Numbered from the stretch's first letter, positions 37,589 through 49,245 are shown. The stretch: 60,000 nucleotides of DNA from Adiantum capillus-veneris (GCA_014529385.2 CM043958.1:126209817-126269816); one strand, 5' to 3'. The notes: generated from the sequence alone by a model not told the origin. Numbers and translations: made by a program.

Positions 37589-37923
37589 AGGGCAGCAATG
37601 TCGATAGACTAAAATTACATACCCAGGCAATCTCATCCAATTAGGAATATTCATTAATTGGCACATCACAATGCAACACAAATGCTCACATATGCATGTT
37701 ACAAGAGATAGAAACATAAAGCCGCCGACGAACACTCCTCCCGCATAACCTAAAAAGGTCCGGGCCGGGAGATATAGAGGCCTTTTACAACCAAACGCCC
37801 CCCAGACCGCAGCCTGCGTCGTTTGAAGGTGTTGAGAGTAACCACTGCTCAGACTTCTTAATACTCCTCCCACATAACCATCTAGGTCCGGGCCGGGAGT
37901 CACAACAACAATTATTTTACAAG

Positions 37924-38085
37924 CATACAACCAAACGCTCCCCAGGCATCGGCCTGCGTCGTTCGGAGGTTTTCAAACATACAACGAAACACTCCTGAGG
38001 CATCGACCTGCGTCGTTCGGAGGTTTTCAAACATATAACAATACGCTCCCCAAGCATCGGCCTGCGTCGTTCCGAGATTCAAACA
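37924..38085. repeat. Three 54-bp tandem units
   Basis: Units begin at 37,924, 37,978 and 38,032, each with ACAAC/AACA, GCATCGGCCTGCGTCGTT and CGGAGGTTTTCAAACAT. A related half unit (GCAGCCTGCGTCGTTTGAAG) lies at about 37,810. Non-coding interior of the retroelement. Confidence 0.8.
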
Positions 38086-38509
38086 ATACCAAAACAGTAT
38101 TTCTCACTTCTCCACCTGGGAGTAAAATCACCAATCATTGAAACCAGTATCAAACCAGAGTCAAAACAATTCAAATCGGCACCAAAACAGGTTCAAAACA
38201 GATACCATCCATTTCAAACAAATTTCAAACAGGATCACCAAACAAGATCAAACAGAACTCAAACTTAAAAAGCAATCTCGACATCAGTCGAGCTCGAAAA
38301 GTCGACTGACTTTCCATCTTGAAACCTGCACCAAAAATTAGGGTTAGGTTCCTTCCATGAGGTCGTAGCCGAGCACAACATGGTCCATCAGCTCTTGGAC
38401 AGACAATGTTTCTTTGGCGACGATGGTAGTCCCAAGAGATAGCAATCACACCGAACCTCCAAGGTCATCTGCTCGTGAAGAGACATCTACTGAGAGATGT
38501 CGAGAAACT

Positions 38510-39007
38510 TCAAGTTATAATTGCTAGGGTTTCCATGGCAAGCATTTCAGGATACCCCACTCTGCCAGAAGTTGCATTCTGAAGGAAGATGTCAGAAACC
38601 ATATAACTTCGGGCAAAAATTTTCTTGAAAGCTTGCCAAGTACTTGGAGTATGCTGCTTGGTAGCTGTATTCATCAACATTTGCATGGCACTACCTCTGA
38701 GAAAAATAGTGACTCGAAACAAATCTTGGATCCTTCTTTTGCAAGTGATCTTAATGGCTTATGCCCTGTAAGACATTTCAGGATACCCCACTCTGCCAGA
38801 AGTTGCACTCTAAAGGAAGATGTCAGAAACCATATAACTTCGGGCAAAAATTTTCTTGAAAGCGTGCCAAGTACTTCGAGTATGCTGCTTGGTAGCTATA
38901 GACATCAACATTTGCATGGCACTACCTCTGAGAAAAACAGTGACTCGAAACAAATCTTGGATCCTTCTTTTGAAAGTGATCTTAATGGCTTATGCCCTGT
39001 AAGACAT
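38510..39007 (-). pseudogene. Retroelement gag fragment, tandemly duplicated
   Basis: On the minus strand a frame reads FRVTVFLRGSAMQMLM, then STWQAFKKIFARSYMVSDIF, as in a retrotransposon gag core (the Trp-x-x-Phe-Lys block). The 231-bp unit that encodes it is present twice (starting 38,543 and 38,774) with few differences; the second copy has a stop in the frame. A third, diverged copy of the same gag is at about 49,246-49,390. It sits directly downstream of the leader and primer-binding site at 39,165. Confidence 0.65.
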
Positions 39008-39398
39008 GAGCGGTGAAGACGGGAGCGCGCCCGATGCGCGATGAAGGGTGGGAGTGGCTAATAAGTCCAGCGTCGGAGCACGAAGATACCTCAAATAAAA
39101 TTCCAAAAAGCTCTGTCTGCTCTTTTGTAGGACCGGTATGCTTTCCAAAAAGCACACGCCTGATGCTCTGATACCACTGTCACAAGACGGGCACCACGTA
39201 CCAATAGGAAAGAACAGACTGAACAGACTTTTAGCACTCCAAGAACAACTGAACCGAAAGAGAGAGACGACACGCGACGACACATAGTGGCGGAATTCCA
39301 CCCCAGAGAGTATTGGCCCCAAACCTTGGCGCCCCTTTTGGTATTTCTTTATATTGCATCAACATAGTACAAGCCGGCACTCCAGACTCTACACCTTC

Positions 39399-40875
39399 TG
39401 AAACCGGCCTGTTCAATCCAAAAAGGGCGGTAGACTTTACTTTAAACCTTGATTTAGCTTTCACCCATTATTAGTCGTCTATTTTACCTGTACTTTCAAG
39501 ACACAACAAAGGGGAGAGGGATACAGGCTGCTAGATTGCACCTGTATGAGTAGACAGACACCAGATTGGCCCCTAACTTAGGCGCCCCTTTCGGTATTTC
39601 TTTATTGTTCACAAGAGGGAATAAACGCTGAGGTTCCCTACAAGCTGCCCCGCACAAACTCGGCTGAATTTCCTCTATTCCAGCCCGATTTCGGCAGCAT
39701 AACTGTACTAGAACCCTTCACGGTCAGTATTCCCACACATTGACCGACTTTCCCGACGCATACGGGCACTTTGCAAAACCTGGCGAGAATCTGCAGCACG
39801 CTGAATTCTCTGTTTTCAGCCCTGAAAATGCGCCAGATCGCCTGTACAGCGGTCCCCTTGCGTCCCCGAACCTCCTGGGGGTATTAGGGTCCGTTTAGGG
39901 CCAAAACCCTAAACCTGCAAAAATACACAGCAGGCTGTAATTCGCTGTTTCGGGCTCCGTTTCGCGTGCCGGTCGCATCCCTAGCAAGTCCTCGAGCTCT
40001 CGCACCTGTAGGGCTACTTGCCCTTTGAATCGGACGAGATTTCTGGCGTGAAACCTCTCCGAATTCACCTGTACCTGCGGGGGGATTAGCCGCTAGCTAA
40101 TCCAGTACCTGTGCAAGAGGCTCTTGCCTCGGCAATCGCGCATGAACCCACACAACTGTACATTGGTCAAATGAAGAGCCCACTAGAGGGGCATAACATA
40201 CTGCCAAAGGGGAGAGAGAGGGCAGTGCGTAGCGTGCAGGGCATCACTCCTGGCACCGCACTGTGCATAAGAGGGAAAGCAAGCACTCCATAGCTCTTAA
40301 CCTGTGACAAAATCTGAAAATGAGGCTCTCCCCTCTTCAAATTCAGCGCCACTTCTTGTTGCATAAGGCAAGTGCACCAGAATGTGCCACTTGGCACATT
40401 TACAAGCATTTTCCCGTTTCGGGGTTGCCGCCTAAAAATATCCCAACCGGTTGCCCAGTTGACTTCACGGCAGAGTAAGAAAATGTTCCCTTTGTCATTC
40501 CGGAGGTAATGACACCAACACATTTTCAGGTCCCAAAATAGCAGTTCCCTAAATTTTAGGAGATGCTGCCATTGTATCTTTCTAGGTCATCCGACCCTCT
40601 TTGTACATTGCGGCCACATCCAAAACTGAAATGTAACATCTGTAGCAAAGGATTCCACTTTGGCTAGTCAATGACCCCACTTGGCTAACCATAGTCCTTG
40701 TCCAACCTTAGTGCTCTCTTGCCCTCAGGCCTGGACTCCCTCTGGACAGTTCCACACTAGCTATGCAATGCAGGGCAGTTAGATTTCCCGAGGGGTGTTT
40801 CCAAAAAGTGAAAGTAAATAGATAATAAGAAAGAAATCAACAAAAAGGATAAATAGTAGTCACACGCTGGTGACA
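39399..40875 (-). repeat. Intact chromovirus, 3' LTR
   Basis: 1,477 bp from TGAAACCGGCC to CTGGTGACA, identical in length to the 5' LTR and differing from it at only about seven positions that I can count, all transitions. A polypurine tract (minus-strand CAAGAGGGGGG) lies directly above at about 40,876-40,888. It contains the shared poly(A) cassette at 39,580-39,608. Confidence 0.93.
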
Positions 40876-41448
40876 TACCCCCCTCTTGAAATCTCAAACG
40901 TCCTCGTTTGCATCTATGTCGTACAAGCTCCTAGTCAACATTGATGTATTCAACACCTGTCGACACATGTACGACACATACATGCTCATTGTCAACCCTG
41001 GTGTATTCAACACCTTGTTGACTCATGTATTGCCTGCGTGTGAACCCTGTCCCAATGACATAGTGGTAGCTTCGCACTCTGCCATTGCTTTGAGTCACTA
41101 ACTTTCCAATGACAAAATGGTAGCTGCACATTTTGCCACTGTCTTATAGTACACGTTGGATCCTGTAACACTTTCGAGCATACCCAAACCGATAGTTTAA
41201 GAATGCAGTTACACATGTACTCTTCAATAGAAGCAATCACTGTATCCTTGACAAACTGACAAGAAATACTCACTTCTATAGCACTAACCAAACTTTTGGA
41301 CATTCCATAAGAGCAATTGCCAAACTGACAATCTGTACAGCTCTAACATTCATGTAACAGGTATTTGATTTGAGCTCACTTTAAATACCTTGTACATCAT
41401 TTGTTTCAGAAGCCATTGTCACACTGACAATCCATTTAGCTTTGAAAC

Positions 41449-43695
41449 TCAAGGGGTCAAGGTAGGTTGCAAATCGAAGGCTTCCAGGTAAAGTGATAAC
41501 ACAGTTGGTGACTCTGCAAGTTCACCTTCTTCCATCCACTTAGCATCCATTAGTGGATAGTTTCTGAACTTTACCAAGTAACGCCTAGCAACCTTGCCTT
41601 TCACTTTCCTTTCTTTGTGTGCCAAAATCTGTTCAGGGACCAAGATCTCGTCAAGTTCCTCGACTTCCAGCTGATCTTCAGCTGGTATATCTTCTGGCAC
41701 ATCACCCACATAGGGTCTGAGAAGACTCACATGAAACGCATTGTGAATCTTCCAACTGTCAGGCAATTTCAGCCTATATGCAACATCACTGATTATGTCG
41801 CATACTTGAAAAGGCCCATAGTAACGCATGCTGAGCTTTGGAAACAGTCTTTCCTTGCCCGTCATCTTCTTTAACCTTGCCTTTTCAAAGCGTAAAAGCA
41901 CCCAATCACCAAGTGAATATACCACTTCACGGCGGTGACGATCAGCTGCTTTCTTTTGCTTTGCCTGAGTCCTTTCTAAGGCCACTTTGACCTTCTTGTA
42001 CATTTCATCCATTTCTTGAACATACTTATCTGCTTCAAATATCTTGTCCTTTGTATGCAGTATGGGAGGAACTTTCTTGCCACCTTCAACTATCTCAAAA
42101 GGTGCCTTGCCAGTTGATGAATGCACTGTATTATTGTATGCATACTCCACCAATGGCAAATACTGCTCCCACTTTCCTTTATGCTCTGACACATAGCACT
42201 TCAGCAGATCTAGGACAGTAGAATTTGCCTCTTCTGACTGCCCATCTGTTTGAGGATGAAATGACGAAGAGAATTTGAGCGTGGTGCCCATATTCTCAAA
42301 CAAGCCTCTCCAGAACAAACTTCTCATGCGTGGATCACGGTCGCTAACAATCGACTGTGGCATGCCATGATACTTGAAAATATTGCTCATAAACAAGCGA
42401 GCCATCTGATCTGGCTTTATCTTCTTCCTGACAGGAATAAAATGAGCCTGTTTGCTGAATCTGCAAATAATGGTCCAAATACCATCATTTCCTGTATGCG
42501 TTCTCGGAAGATCAAAGATAAAATCCATAGCAATACTTTCCCATGGTTTATCTGGAATAGGTAGTGGTTGCAATAACCCTGGTGCCTTTTGCCTGTCAAA
42601 CTTGACCTTTTGGCATATTAGGCATTCTCGCACAAAGGCATCCACATCTCTTCTCAATGTAGGCCAATAGAAGAATGTCTCTACCGCTTTAACTGTAGCA
42701 TCGATACCACGATGCCCTGCATACGGTGGGACATGACTCTCTTCCATAACTTTGCGTCGCAATGGCTTTGTGACACACAATCTGCCATGCATCATCATGA
42801 ACCCATCTTTGAGAAGACAGTGTTCATGACGTTGTCCATCCATTAGCTGCTCGAAGACCCTTGCAAAATCTTCATCATTTGCATACTGTTCTCTCATATC
42901 ATCAAGTTCATGATGATAAGGAATCGACACAGCTGAAATTTGTGGCTTCCTTGACAAGGCATCAGCCACAACGTTCTTCTTGCCTTCCACATGCACAATC
43001 TGAAAATGGAACATGGACAAGATATTTGCCCATCGCATATGCTTCTCAGATAACTTTGTTTGTGTCAAGAAGTATCGCAAGGTCTGATGATCCGTTTGGA
43101 CAACGAAATCTGCACATAGCAGGTAGTGTTTCCAACTTAAGAGCGCATGAATCACAGCCAGTAACTCTTTCTCATAGACCTGCATGGTCATCTCTGGCCC
43201 TTGCAAAATTCTGCTCTCATAGGCTACTACCCTGCCATCTTGCATTAGCACTGCACCAATGCTACTACCGCAGGCATCACACTGGACCACAAATGACTTC
43301 CTAAGATCTGGCAACACAATGACTGGATCTGAAGTCATCTTTTCCTTTAAGAGATTAAAAGCTGAAATCTCTTTCTGTGTCCATCTGAAGGTGACTGCCT
43401 TCTTTTGAAGAGTATGTAAAGGTGAAGCAATCTCAGCGAAATTTCGGATAAACCTTCTGTAATAGGAGCATAGTCCCAAAAAGCTTCGGACATCATGCAC
43501 CGTCTTCAAATTTGGCCATGACTTGATCGCTTCGACTTTTGCAGGATCCATTCTGACACCATCCTTTGAGACAATGTGTCCCAGAAAGTGAATCTCTTCC
43601 AGAAAAAAACTCACTTTTCTTTGCATTGATGAGCAACCTATGACTGCGTAGCTCTTTGAACACAATGGCCAAGTGATGCCTATGCTCCTCTTCAT
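41449..43695 (-). CDS. Chromovirus pol: RT end, RNase H, integrase, chromodomain
   Basis: 748 codons. It opens in the RT connection ([20 protein letters not shown]; an ATG only by chance, since it continues the frame of 43,493-45,535 across a 7-T slip). RNase [52 protein letters not shown]. Integrase zinc region: [20 protein letters not shown] to CLICQKVK. Catalytic core [21 protein letters not shown] and the Glu in [10 protein letters not shown]. Then [27 protein letters not shown] and a chromodomain ([36 protein letters not shown]), which in chromoviruses guides integration to marked chromatin. It ends at a stop at 41,449. The core residues are intact. Confidence 0.93.
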   Translation of the reverse strand: MKRSIGITWPLCSKSYAVIGCSSMQRKVSFFLEEIHFLGHIVSKDGVRMDPAKVEAIKSWPNLKTVHDVRSFLGLCSYYRRFIRNFAEIASPLHTLQKKAVTFRWTQKEISAFNLLKEKMTSDPVIVLPDLRKSFVVQCDACGSSIGAVLMQDGRVVAYESRILQGPEMTMQVYEKELLAVIHALLSWKHYLLCADFVVQTDHQTLRYFLTQTKLSEKHMRWANILSMFHFQIVHVEGKKNVVADALSRKPQISAVSIPYHHELDDMREQYANDEDFARVFEQLMDGQRHEHCLLKDGFMMMHGRLCVTKPLRRKVMEESHVPPYAGHRGIDATVKAVETFFYWPTLRRDVDAFVRECLICQKVKFDRQKAPGLLQPLPIPDKPWESIAMDFIFDLPRTHTGNDGIWTIICRFSKQAHFIPVRKKIKPDQMARLFMSNIFKYHGMPQSIVSDRDPRMRSLFWRGLFENMGTTLKFSSSFHPQTDGQSEEANSTVLDLLKCYVSEHKGKWEQYLPLVEYAYNNTVHSSTGKAPFEIVEGGKKVPPILHTKDKIFEADKYVQEMDEMYKKVKVALERTQAKQKKAADRHRREVVYSLGDWVLLRFEKARLKKMTGKERLFPKLSMRYYGPFQVCDIISDVAYRLKLPDSWKIHNAFHVSLLRPYVGDVPEDIPAEDQLEVEELDEILVPEQILAHKERKVKGKVARRYLVKFRNYPLMDAKWMEEGELAESPTVLSLYLEAFDLQPTLTP

Positions 43696-45535
43696 TCTTT
43701 GAGTAGACTATCATGTCATCAAAGAATGTACCAACAAACTGCTGGTGTGGACGGAAAATTCTGTCCATCATCCTATTAAACGTAGCAGGAGCATTTGTGA
43801 GACCAAAGGGCATCACTAAAAATTCGTAAAGGCCAAACGTCGTTCTAAAAGCAGTCTTGTGCACATCCTCTGATCTAATGCGGATCTGATGATACCCACT
43901 CTTTAGATCTATCCTGCTAAACATAGCTGCTCCTTCTAATTTGTCCATAATATCATCAATTCTAGGTATAGGGAACCTATTCTTGATGGTATTCTTGTTC
44001 AGTGCACGGTAGTCGATGCACATACGCCATGAGCCATCCTTTTTCTGCACCAACAACACTGGAGAACAGAATGGAGATGAACTGGGCTGAATCAGCCCCT
44101 TTTCTAACAACTCCTGTACTTGGCCCATTATCTCTTTCTGCTGAGCCGCACTAACCCTGTACGGAGGCTTATTTGGTGGGCTACAGCCTGGCACCAAATC
44201 TATCGCATGGTCCTCAGGTCTCTCTGGCGGTAATTGAGACGGTAATGAATCGGAAAAACAGTCACTATACTGTTGTAAAAACATTGACCTTTCTTTATCT
44301 AGCACAGATAAATTTGATTCATCACAATCTGACACTTCACGTGCAAAAACCAAGTACGCAGAAAGATGCTTTTTCATTACAGAAGTAATAGCAGAAGCTG
44401 ATACAGTAGGAATAGACTCCCCTTTAAGCTTTACATCCAGAATGTGAGTCTTTCCCCTGCTCTGTACAGTGATCTTTTTGTTGTAGGCATCCATGATTCC
44501 CTGTACACGAGACAACCAAGGAATACCTAACAACACATCACATCCGTCCAGTGGCATGATGTAAAATTCTTCAGCATCTACATAGGACTGGATATGTAGA
44601 CGCAACTTTCCAATGATGGGTGTCACAGCCTCTGTATGGCCAGGACATGCCAAACCTGCCTCTGCTGTATACCCCATCTCTTCAGGTCTGATTCCCAACT
44701 TTGAAGCCAATTCTGGGGAAATAAAGTTGGCTTTGGCACCTGGATCAAAGAAGATAAGCACTGTTTGATCCCTAACCTTTCCCCATGCTCTGCAAAGCTC
44801 ACTTGCATCTGAATTTGGCTTGTCGCCCACCATATCTGGCACTAGACCAGCCATGGGCTTCTTTCCTTTCTTGTCTTCCTTGTCTTCAGAATCAGCTGGC
44901 CTTTTCTTTGTAGGACAATTGTAAGCAATGTGGCCAGGCTGCTCACATATAAAGCATTTGTTCTCTGTCCTCAGGACCTTCTTTTGCTCTTCTGACTTGC
45001 GAGGAAAACGTCTTTTCCATTTCTTTGCTGGTCCTTTTTCTGATTCAGCCGTAGCTTTGTCTTTCCCTGTGTTGGCCGACTCCTGAGTCCCTTTAGGAGC
45101 CTCATTGGGAACGTGCTTCTTGGCTGAATTTTTCTTGCCTGATCCTACCTTGACGCCAGTGTTAAATTCACAATCTTCTCCCTTGAGCAAACCATTGCCA
45201 GTGTTTGCTACCTCGATGAGCTGCGTCAAAGTAGTGACTTTGGTCTTTGTGCAGTATTTTCTCAATCCTTTAGGTAGGCCACAACAGTATTTTTCTATCT
45301 GTTCTGTCAATGGCACAAACCTATAGGAAGTTACTGGAAGTAGAGCTTTCCAAAACTTCCGATTGTAATCATCCAGATTTCTGCAAGTAGCAGCATTTAG
45401 CTGGTGCCATTCTGTCATGACATCTGCTTCGAAATCATCAGATAACCATGCTGCTGCAAAAATCTGCTTAAAAGTAAATCCATGTGGACGGAGCTTGCCC
45501 TTGAAGCAATAAAGTTGTCCACCATTGTCCCGCAT
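43493..45535 (-). CDS. Chromovirus gag C-terminus, protease and RT
   Basis: 680 codons. Gag core end: [40 protein letters not shown]. Lys-rich linker, then zinc knuckle [14 protein letters not shown] (about 44,920-44,960). Protease: [20 protein letters not shown] (about 44,700-44,760), where the D-(S/T)-G triplet is D-P-G, then [76 protein letters not shown] and [11 protein letters not shown] as the metal-binding box. A run of seven T (43,603-43,609) then shifts the frame; the last ~40 residues of the ORF are out of frame and the true continuation is in 41,449-43,695. Confidence 0.92.
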   Translation of the reverse strand: MRDNGGQLYCFKGKLRPHGFTFKQIFAAAWLSDDFEADVMTEWHQLNAATCRNLDDYNRKFWKALLPVTSYRFVPLTEQIEKYCCGLPKGLRKYCTKTKVTTLTQLIEVANTGNGLLKGEDCEFNTGVKVGSGKKNSAKKHVPNEAPKGTQESANTGKDKATAESEKGPAKKWKRRFPRKSEEQKKVLRTENKCFICEQPGHIAYNCPTKKRPADSEDKEDKKGKKPMAGLVPDMVGDKPNSDASELCRAWGKVRDQTVLIFFDPGAKANFISPELASKLGIRPEEMGYTAEAGLACPGHTEAVTPIIGKLRLHIQSYVDAEEFYIMPLDGCDVLLGIPWLSRVQGIMDAYNKKITVQSRGKTHILDVKLKGESIPTVSASAITSVMKKHLSAYLVFAREVSDCDESNLSVLDKERSMFLQQYSDCFSDSLPSQLPPERPEDHAIDLVPGCSPPNKPPYRVSAAQQKEIMGQVQELLEKGLIQPSSSPFCSPVLLVQKKDGSWRMCIDYRALNKNTIKNRFPIPRIDDIMDKLEGAAMFSRIDLKSGYHQIRIRSEDVHKTAFRTTFGLYEFLVMPFGLTNAPATFNRMMDRIFRPHQQFVGTFFDDMIVYSKNEEEHRHHLAIVFKELRSHRLLINAKKSEFFSGRDSLSGTHCLKGWCQNGSCKSRSDQVMAKFEDGA

Positions 45536-46565
45536 TCCCTGTCAAGAAAGTGGCTGCCTTGCGGACCTTTGAAGCCTCTGTAAAGTTTCCCCCTGCATAG
45601 GCCTTATCAAACTGCTGGAGGAATGAAAGAGCCTTCTTCCTGTCATCAAACCCTGTAAAGGTCGTGAATGACACACCTTTGCCACCTTCTTTGTACGGAG
45701 TTGGCCTCTCCAGCGGCGTTAAATTGTCGTATGGAAGTGACTGAAACATGGGAACACTATTAGGGTTCATCTGTGTTCCTTGGCCGCTATTAACTTGACC
45801 TGGAAATGCCATATTTGGCTGTTGATTTGTAATTCCAGCCATACCAAAATTTGCCTGTGGCATCCCGAACTGTCCCTGAGTGCTTTGAAACCCTGGTTGC
45901 ATACCCATGACACTGTACATGGGGTTAGGCATCATCGTTTGAGCACCGCCAAACACTGTTCCTGGCGTGTAAAACTGATTTCCAGGTGCATGACCAGCCA
46001 TGCTCTCGAATACCGATCCACCTCCAACATAGCCAGGGTGTACTGAAGGTGGTGGGAAGACCTGTTGCATAGCCTGTAAGTTGCTTCCCTGCCCATTAGA
46101 ACCAGCTATAGGCTGTTGAAAGGTGGCGGGCTGAACTGGTACAGCTTGAAAGACTGGCATCTCAGCCACCTCTTCTTGCACCTTAGGCATACGTTGTGGA
46201 GACTGCATGTTCTCCGTCCAGTGTACAGGTGTTTCCATTGACTGTGCGGTATGAATCACCTGTGCTCGAGCCTTAACAGGCTTTTGAATATGATCCAGTG
46301 ACCCAACTTGCTGAGACGGAACAGGAGGTTGCAGAAAGGCTAAAAACCTTGGGTTCTGCATTACTTGTGTAAACATAGCCACAACACTAGCCAACTGGGT
46401 CCTGAATATATCATCATCAGTCTGTGGTGGTCTTGAGGACTCACCCACTTCATGTGTCTGTTGACCCTGTGAAGAGGAAACCTCTTCAGTCACATCATCT
46501 GGTCTGTCAGCCATAATTGCAATTCCCTGTGTCTGGTCTATGATCCCCTGTGTCTTCAAGTCCAA
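45468..46565 (-). CDS. Chromovirus gag, N-terminal part
   Basis: 365 codons, starting about 58 bases inside the 5' LTR. A Gln/Pro/Met-rich N-terminal half (repeated PGx[21 protein letters not shown]) is followed by the start of the gag core: [40 protein letters not shown] and GQAPSTW. One extra base near 45,479 then shifts the frame; the other frame goes on with [11 protein letters not shown]. The low-complexity head is unusual among gypsy gag proteins I know. The start ATG at 46,563-46,565 is the first in frame; an ATG about 50 bases down (MADRPDDV) is an alternative. Confidence 0.88.
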   Translation of the reverse strand: MDLKTQGIIDQTQGIAIMADRPDDVTEEVSSSQGQQTHEVGESSRPPQTDDDIFRTQLASVVAMFTQVMQNPRFLAFLQPPVPSQQVGSLDHIQKPVKARAQVIHTAQSMETPVHWTENMQSPQRMPKVQEEVAEMPVFQAVPVQPATFQQPIAGSNGQGSNLQAMQQVFPPPSVHPGYVGGGSVFESMAGHAPGNQFYTPGTVFGGAQTMMPNPMYSVMGMQPGFQSTQGQFGMPQANFGMAGITNQQPNMAFPGQVNSGQGTQMNPNSVPMFQSLPYDNLTPLERPTPYKEGGKGVSFTTFTGFDDRKKALSFLQQFDKAYAGGNFTEASKVRKAATFLTGNAGQWWTTLLLQGQAPSTWIYF

Positions 46566-46622
46566 AACTGACCAAGGCTCACTTCTATGGGAAAAAGTGA
46601 TTTAATCCCGTCGATGGAACCA

Positions 46623-48099
46623 TGAAACCGGCCTGTTCAATCCAAAAAGGGCGGTAGACTTTACTTTAAACCTTGATTTAGCTTTCACCCATTATTAGTC
46701 GTCTATTTTACCTGTACTTTCAAGACACAACAAAGGGGAGAGGGATACAGGCTGCTAGATTGCACCTGTATGAGTAGACAGACACCAGATTGGCCCCTAA
46801 CTTAGGCGCCCCTTTCGGTATTTCTTTATTGTTCACAAGAGGGAATAAACGCTGAGGTTCCCTACAAGCTGCCCCGCACAAACTCGGCTGAATTTCCTCT
46901 GTTCCAGCCCGATTTCGGCAACATAACTGTACTAGAACCCTTCACGGTCAGTATTCCCACACATTGACCGACTTTCCCGACGCATACGGGCACTTTGCAA
47001 AACCTGGCGAGAATCTGCAGCACGCTGAATTCTCTGTTTTCAGCCCTGAAAATGCGCCAGATCGCCTGTACAGCGGTCCCCTTGCGTCCCCGAACCTCCT
47101 GGGGGTATTAGGGTCCGTTTAGGGCCAAAACCCTAAACCTGCAAAAATACACAGCAGGCTGTAATTCGCTGTTTCGGGCTCCGTTTCACGTGCCGGTCGC
47201 ATCCCTAGCAAGTCCTCGAGCTCCCGCACCTGTAGGGCTACTTGCCCTTTGAATCGGACGAGATTTCTGGCGTGAAACCTCTCCGAATTCACCTGTACCT
47301 GCGGGGGGATTAGCCGCTAGCTAATCCAGTACCTGTGCAAGAGGCTCTTGCCTCGGCAATCGCGCATGAACCCACACAACTGTACATTGGTCAAATGAAG
47401 AGCCCACTAGAGGGGCATAACATACTGCCAAAGGGGAGAGAGAGGGCAGTGCATAGCGTGCAGGGCATCACTCCTGGCACCGCACTGTGCATAAGAGGGA
47501 AAGCAAGCACTCCATAGCTCTTAACCTGTGACAAAATCTGAAAATGAGGCTCTCCCCTCTTCAAATTCAGCGCCACTTCTTGTTGCATAAGGCAAGTGCA
47601 CCAGAATGTGCCACTTGGCACATTTACAAGCATTTTCCCGTTTCGGGGTTGCCGCCTAAAAATATCCCAACCGGTTGCCCAGTTGACTTCACGGCAGAGT
47701 AAGAAAATGTTCCCTTTGTCATTCCGGAGGTAATGACGCCAACACATTTTCAGGTCCCAAAATAGCAGTTCCCTAAATTTTAGGAGATGCTGCCATTGTA
47801 TCTTTCTAGGTCATCCGACCCTCTTTGTACACTGCGGCCACATCCAAAACTGAAATGTAACATCTGTAGCAAAGGATTCCACTTTGGCTAGTCAATGACC
47901 CCACTTGGCTAACCATAGTCCTTGTCCAACCTTAGTGCTCTCTTGCCCTCAGGCCTGGACTCCCTCTGGACAGTTCCACACTAGCTATGCAATGCAGGGC
48001 AGTTAGATTTCCCGAGGGGTGTTTCCAAAAAGTGAAAGTAAATAGATAATAAGAAAGAAATCAACAAAAAGGATAAATAGTAGTCACACGCTGGTGACA
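46623..48099 (-). repeat. Intact chromovirus, 5' LTR
   Basis: 1,477 bp, same termini as the 3' LTR. Its low-coordinate end touches the putative primer-binding site. The poly(A) cassette is at 46,805-46,832. Transcription would run on the minus strand from this LTR into gag. Confidence 0.93.
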
Positions 48100-48304
48100 C
48101 CTTCTCCAGGAAGCATGCCAGAGAATGAGCCCTAACCTCATATTTAAAGGCCCTTGGCCTAAAAAGCAATTACAGTGAAAAGCCTTCAAAACTCAAAAGC
48201 TTATGGTCCAAAAGCAAAGCCAAAAAGCTGCCAGCATAAATCACGAAAATCCGTACACCCTGTCACATCATTAGCCAACGCAAAACGCGGAAATCTCCTG
48301 CTCC

Positions 48305-48475
48305 ATTAGGGTTAGGGTTTTTGCAGTTTTAGGGTTAGGATTTCTAGAATTAGGGTTTGCAGGTTTTAGGGTTAGGGTTTCTAAAATTAGTGTTTGCAAG
48401 TTTTAGGGTTAGGGTTTCAAAATTAGGGTTTCAGCAGTTAGGGTTTCTTGCAAAAATTAGGGTTAGGGTTTCTAC
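48305..48475. repeat. Telomere-like TTAGGGTT tract in the right inverted LTR
   Basis: Inverted counterpart of 37,428-37,588: TTAGGGTTAGGGTTT units separated by GCAGGTTTTAGGG, TCTAAAATT and similar spacers. It lies in the part of the LTR outside the nested chromovirus. Confidence 0.8.
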
Positions 48476-48601
48476 TCTCGAGCAACCACATCATCACTTT
48501 GTGACACTTCTTCTGTTACTTGTTCTTCTTAGGGTTTAGGCCCCTCGGCTGGTAGCTCCGTTCTTCAGTAGGTCAACACGTCAACAATTTGTTACAAAAA
48601 G

Positions 48602-49045
48602 ACTAAAGGTGACAAATACCATAAAGATGCTACAAAGAGGGCAAGCAACCATACAAAAAGGTAAGGATAATGGAACTTGGAAGTCCTAAAGTCGCAACTC
48701 TTGAGTCTCAATACTTAAGACTCAAGAGCCACTAGCCTGAGAAGCCTCCCAATTCGTAGTAGCCGGCTGTACATCATGCACATCCTCCCATTCCTCATCA
48801 TCAAGCTCTAGGCCCGGCTCGACCTCAACCATGGATGAAGTACTTGGTGTCGGTGTCCCAAAATCTACCATTTATGACCATTGGAATTTGTCCGTTGACT
48901 GGCCGTTCCGAGGCGTTCCGGTCCCGCCGTTCCGGTGAGTCACTGTCTGCCAAAACACCCAGACGTTCCAGGCCGTTCCTTGTTGCTGTGGACTGTGGAA
49001 TGCCGTTCCGACGTTCCAGGCCCTCTAAGGTCCGTTCCCCAATAA
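48602..49045. mobile_element. Possible hAT-like element, 3' part
   Basis: The first 70 bp (AAAGGTGACAAATACCATAA, then ATGCTACAAAGAGGGCAA) repeat the last 70 bp before the insertion at 37,298, so the two flanks belong to one element. From about 48,890 the sequence is packed with CCGTTCC and ACGTTCC motifs, the complement of the GGAACG motifs at 36,500-36,580. It ends about 49,045 (GTCCGTTCCCC). A 79-codon ORF here reads the motif and is not accepted. Confidence 0.42.
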
Positions 49046-49245
49046 CTATGGGCCTCACTTCTCAGAGCATCTAGACGCAGAGTCTGAGAGCGAGGACCCT
49101 GCGGGAGTTGTACTCTCTGGGCACAGAACTACGCCGAGGCGTGTCGTCTCGAATTGAACTGTGATTTTAAAGTTGTGAAGTGTTTTAAGTGATTCTCTCC
49201 AGTGTCGCGACAGATTCTAGACTTGGGGTGTCCAAGTTTGTTACA
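49046..49245 (+). repeat. LTR fragment, 3' end in plus orientation
   Basis: GGGCCTCACTTCTCAGAGCATC, GAGCGAGGACCCTGCGGGAG and the terminus CTTGGGGTGTCCAAGTTTG-TTACA match the LTR family of 35,772-36,294 in the opposite orientation. No matching target duplication was found. Confidence 0.65.

Larger units (their letters stand above)
39399..48099 (-). mobile_element. Nearly intact Ty3/gypsy chromovirus, TSD CCTTC
   Basis: An 8,701-bp element with two 1,477-bp LTRs (39,399-40,875 and 46,623-48,099), flanked on both sides by CCTTC (39,394-39,398 and 48,100-48,104). The putative primer-binding site starts TGGTTCCATCGACGG directly inside the 5' LTR (46,622 downwards). Order on the minus strand is gag, protease, RT, RNase H, integrase, chromodomain, with only two single-base frameshifts (near 45,479 and in a 7-T run at 43,603-43,609). 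The LTRs differ at about 0.5% of sites, so insertion is recent. It landed inside the LTR of an older element. Confidence 0.95.
37298..48596. mobile_element. LTR element with inverted terminal LTRs, TSD AAAAG
   Basis: The left end (37,298, TGTAACAAACTGC) and the reverse complement of the right end (48,596, TGTAACAAATTG) are the same LTR terminus, and both extend inward through GAACGGAGCTACC, CCTAAGAAGAACAAGTAACA and telomere-like repeats. The outer 5 bp are AAAAG on both sides (37,293-37,297 and 48,597-48,601). The left LTR is cut short at about 37,600. The right LTR (39,178-48,596 less the nested chromovirus, about 713 bp) ends next to GCTCTGATACCA at 39,165-39,176, so leader and gag (38,340-39,177) read on the minus strand. 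The interior at 37,600-38,100 matches 54,720-54,990 inverted. Confidence 0.75.

Noticed and set aside
37924-38085. CRISPR-like array
   Set aside because: The 54-bp units follow one another without unique spacers, and the setting is plant retroelement DNA.
35772-49245. A second inverted-LTR element formed by LTRs at 35,772 and 49,245
   Set aside because: The ends are the same LTR terminus in inverted orientation, but the flanking 5 bp (CGTTT and AAGAA) do not match, so a single insertion is not supported.
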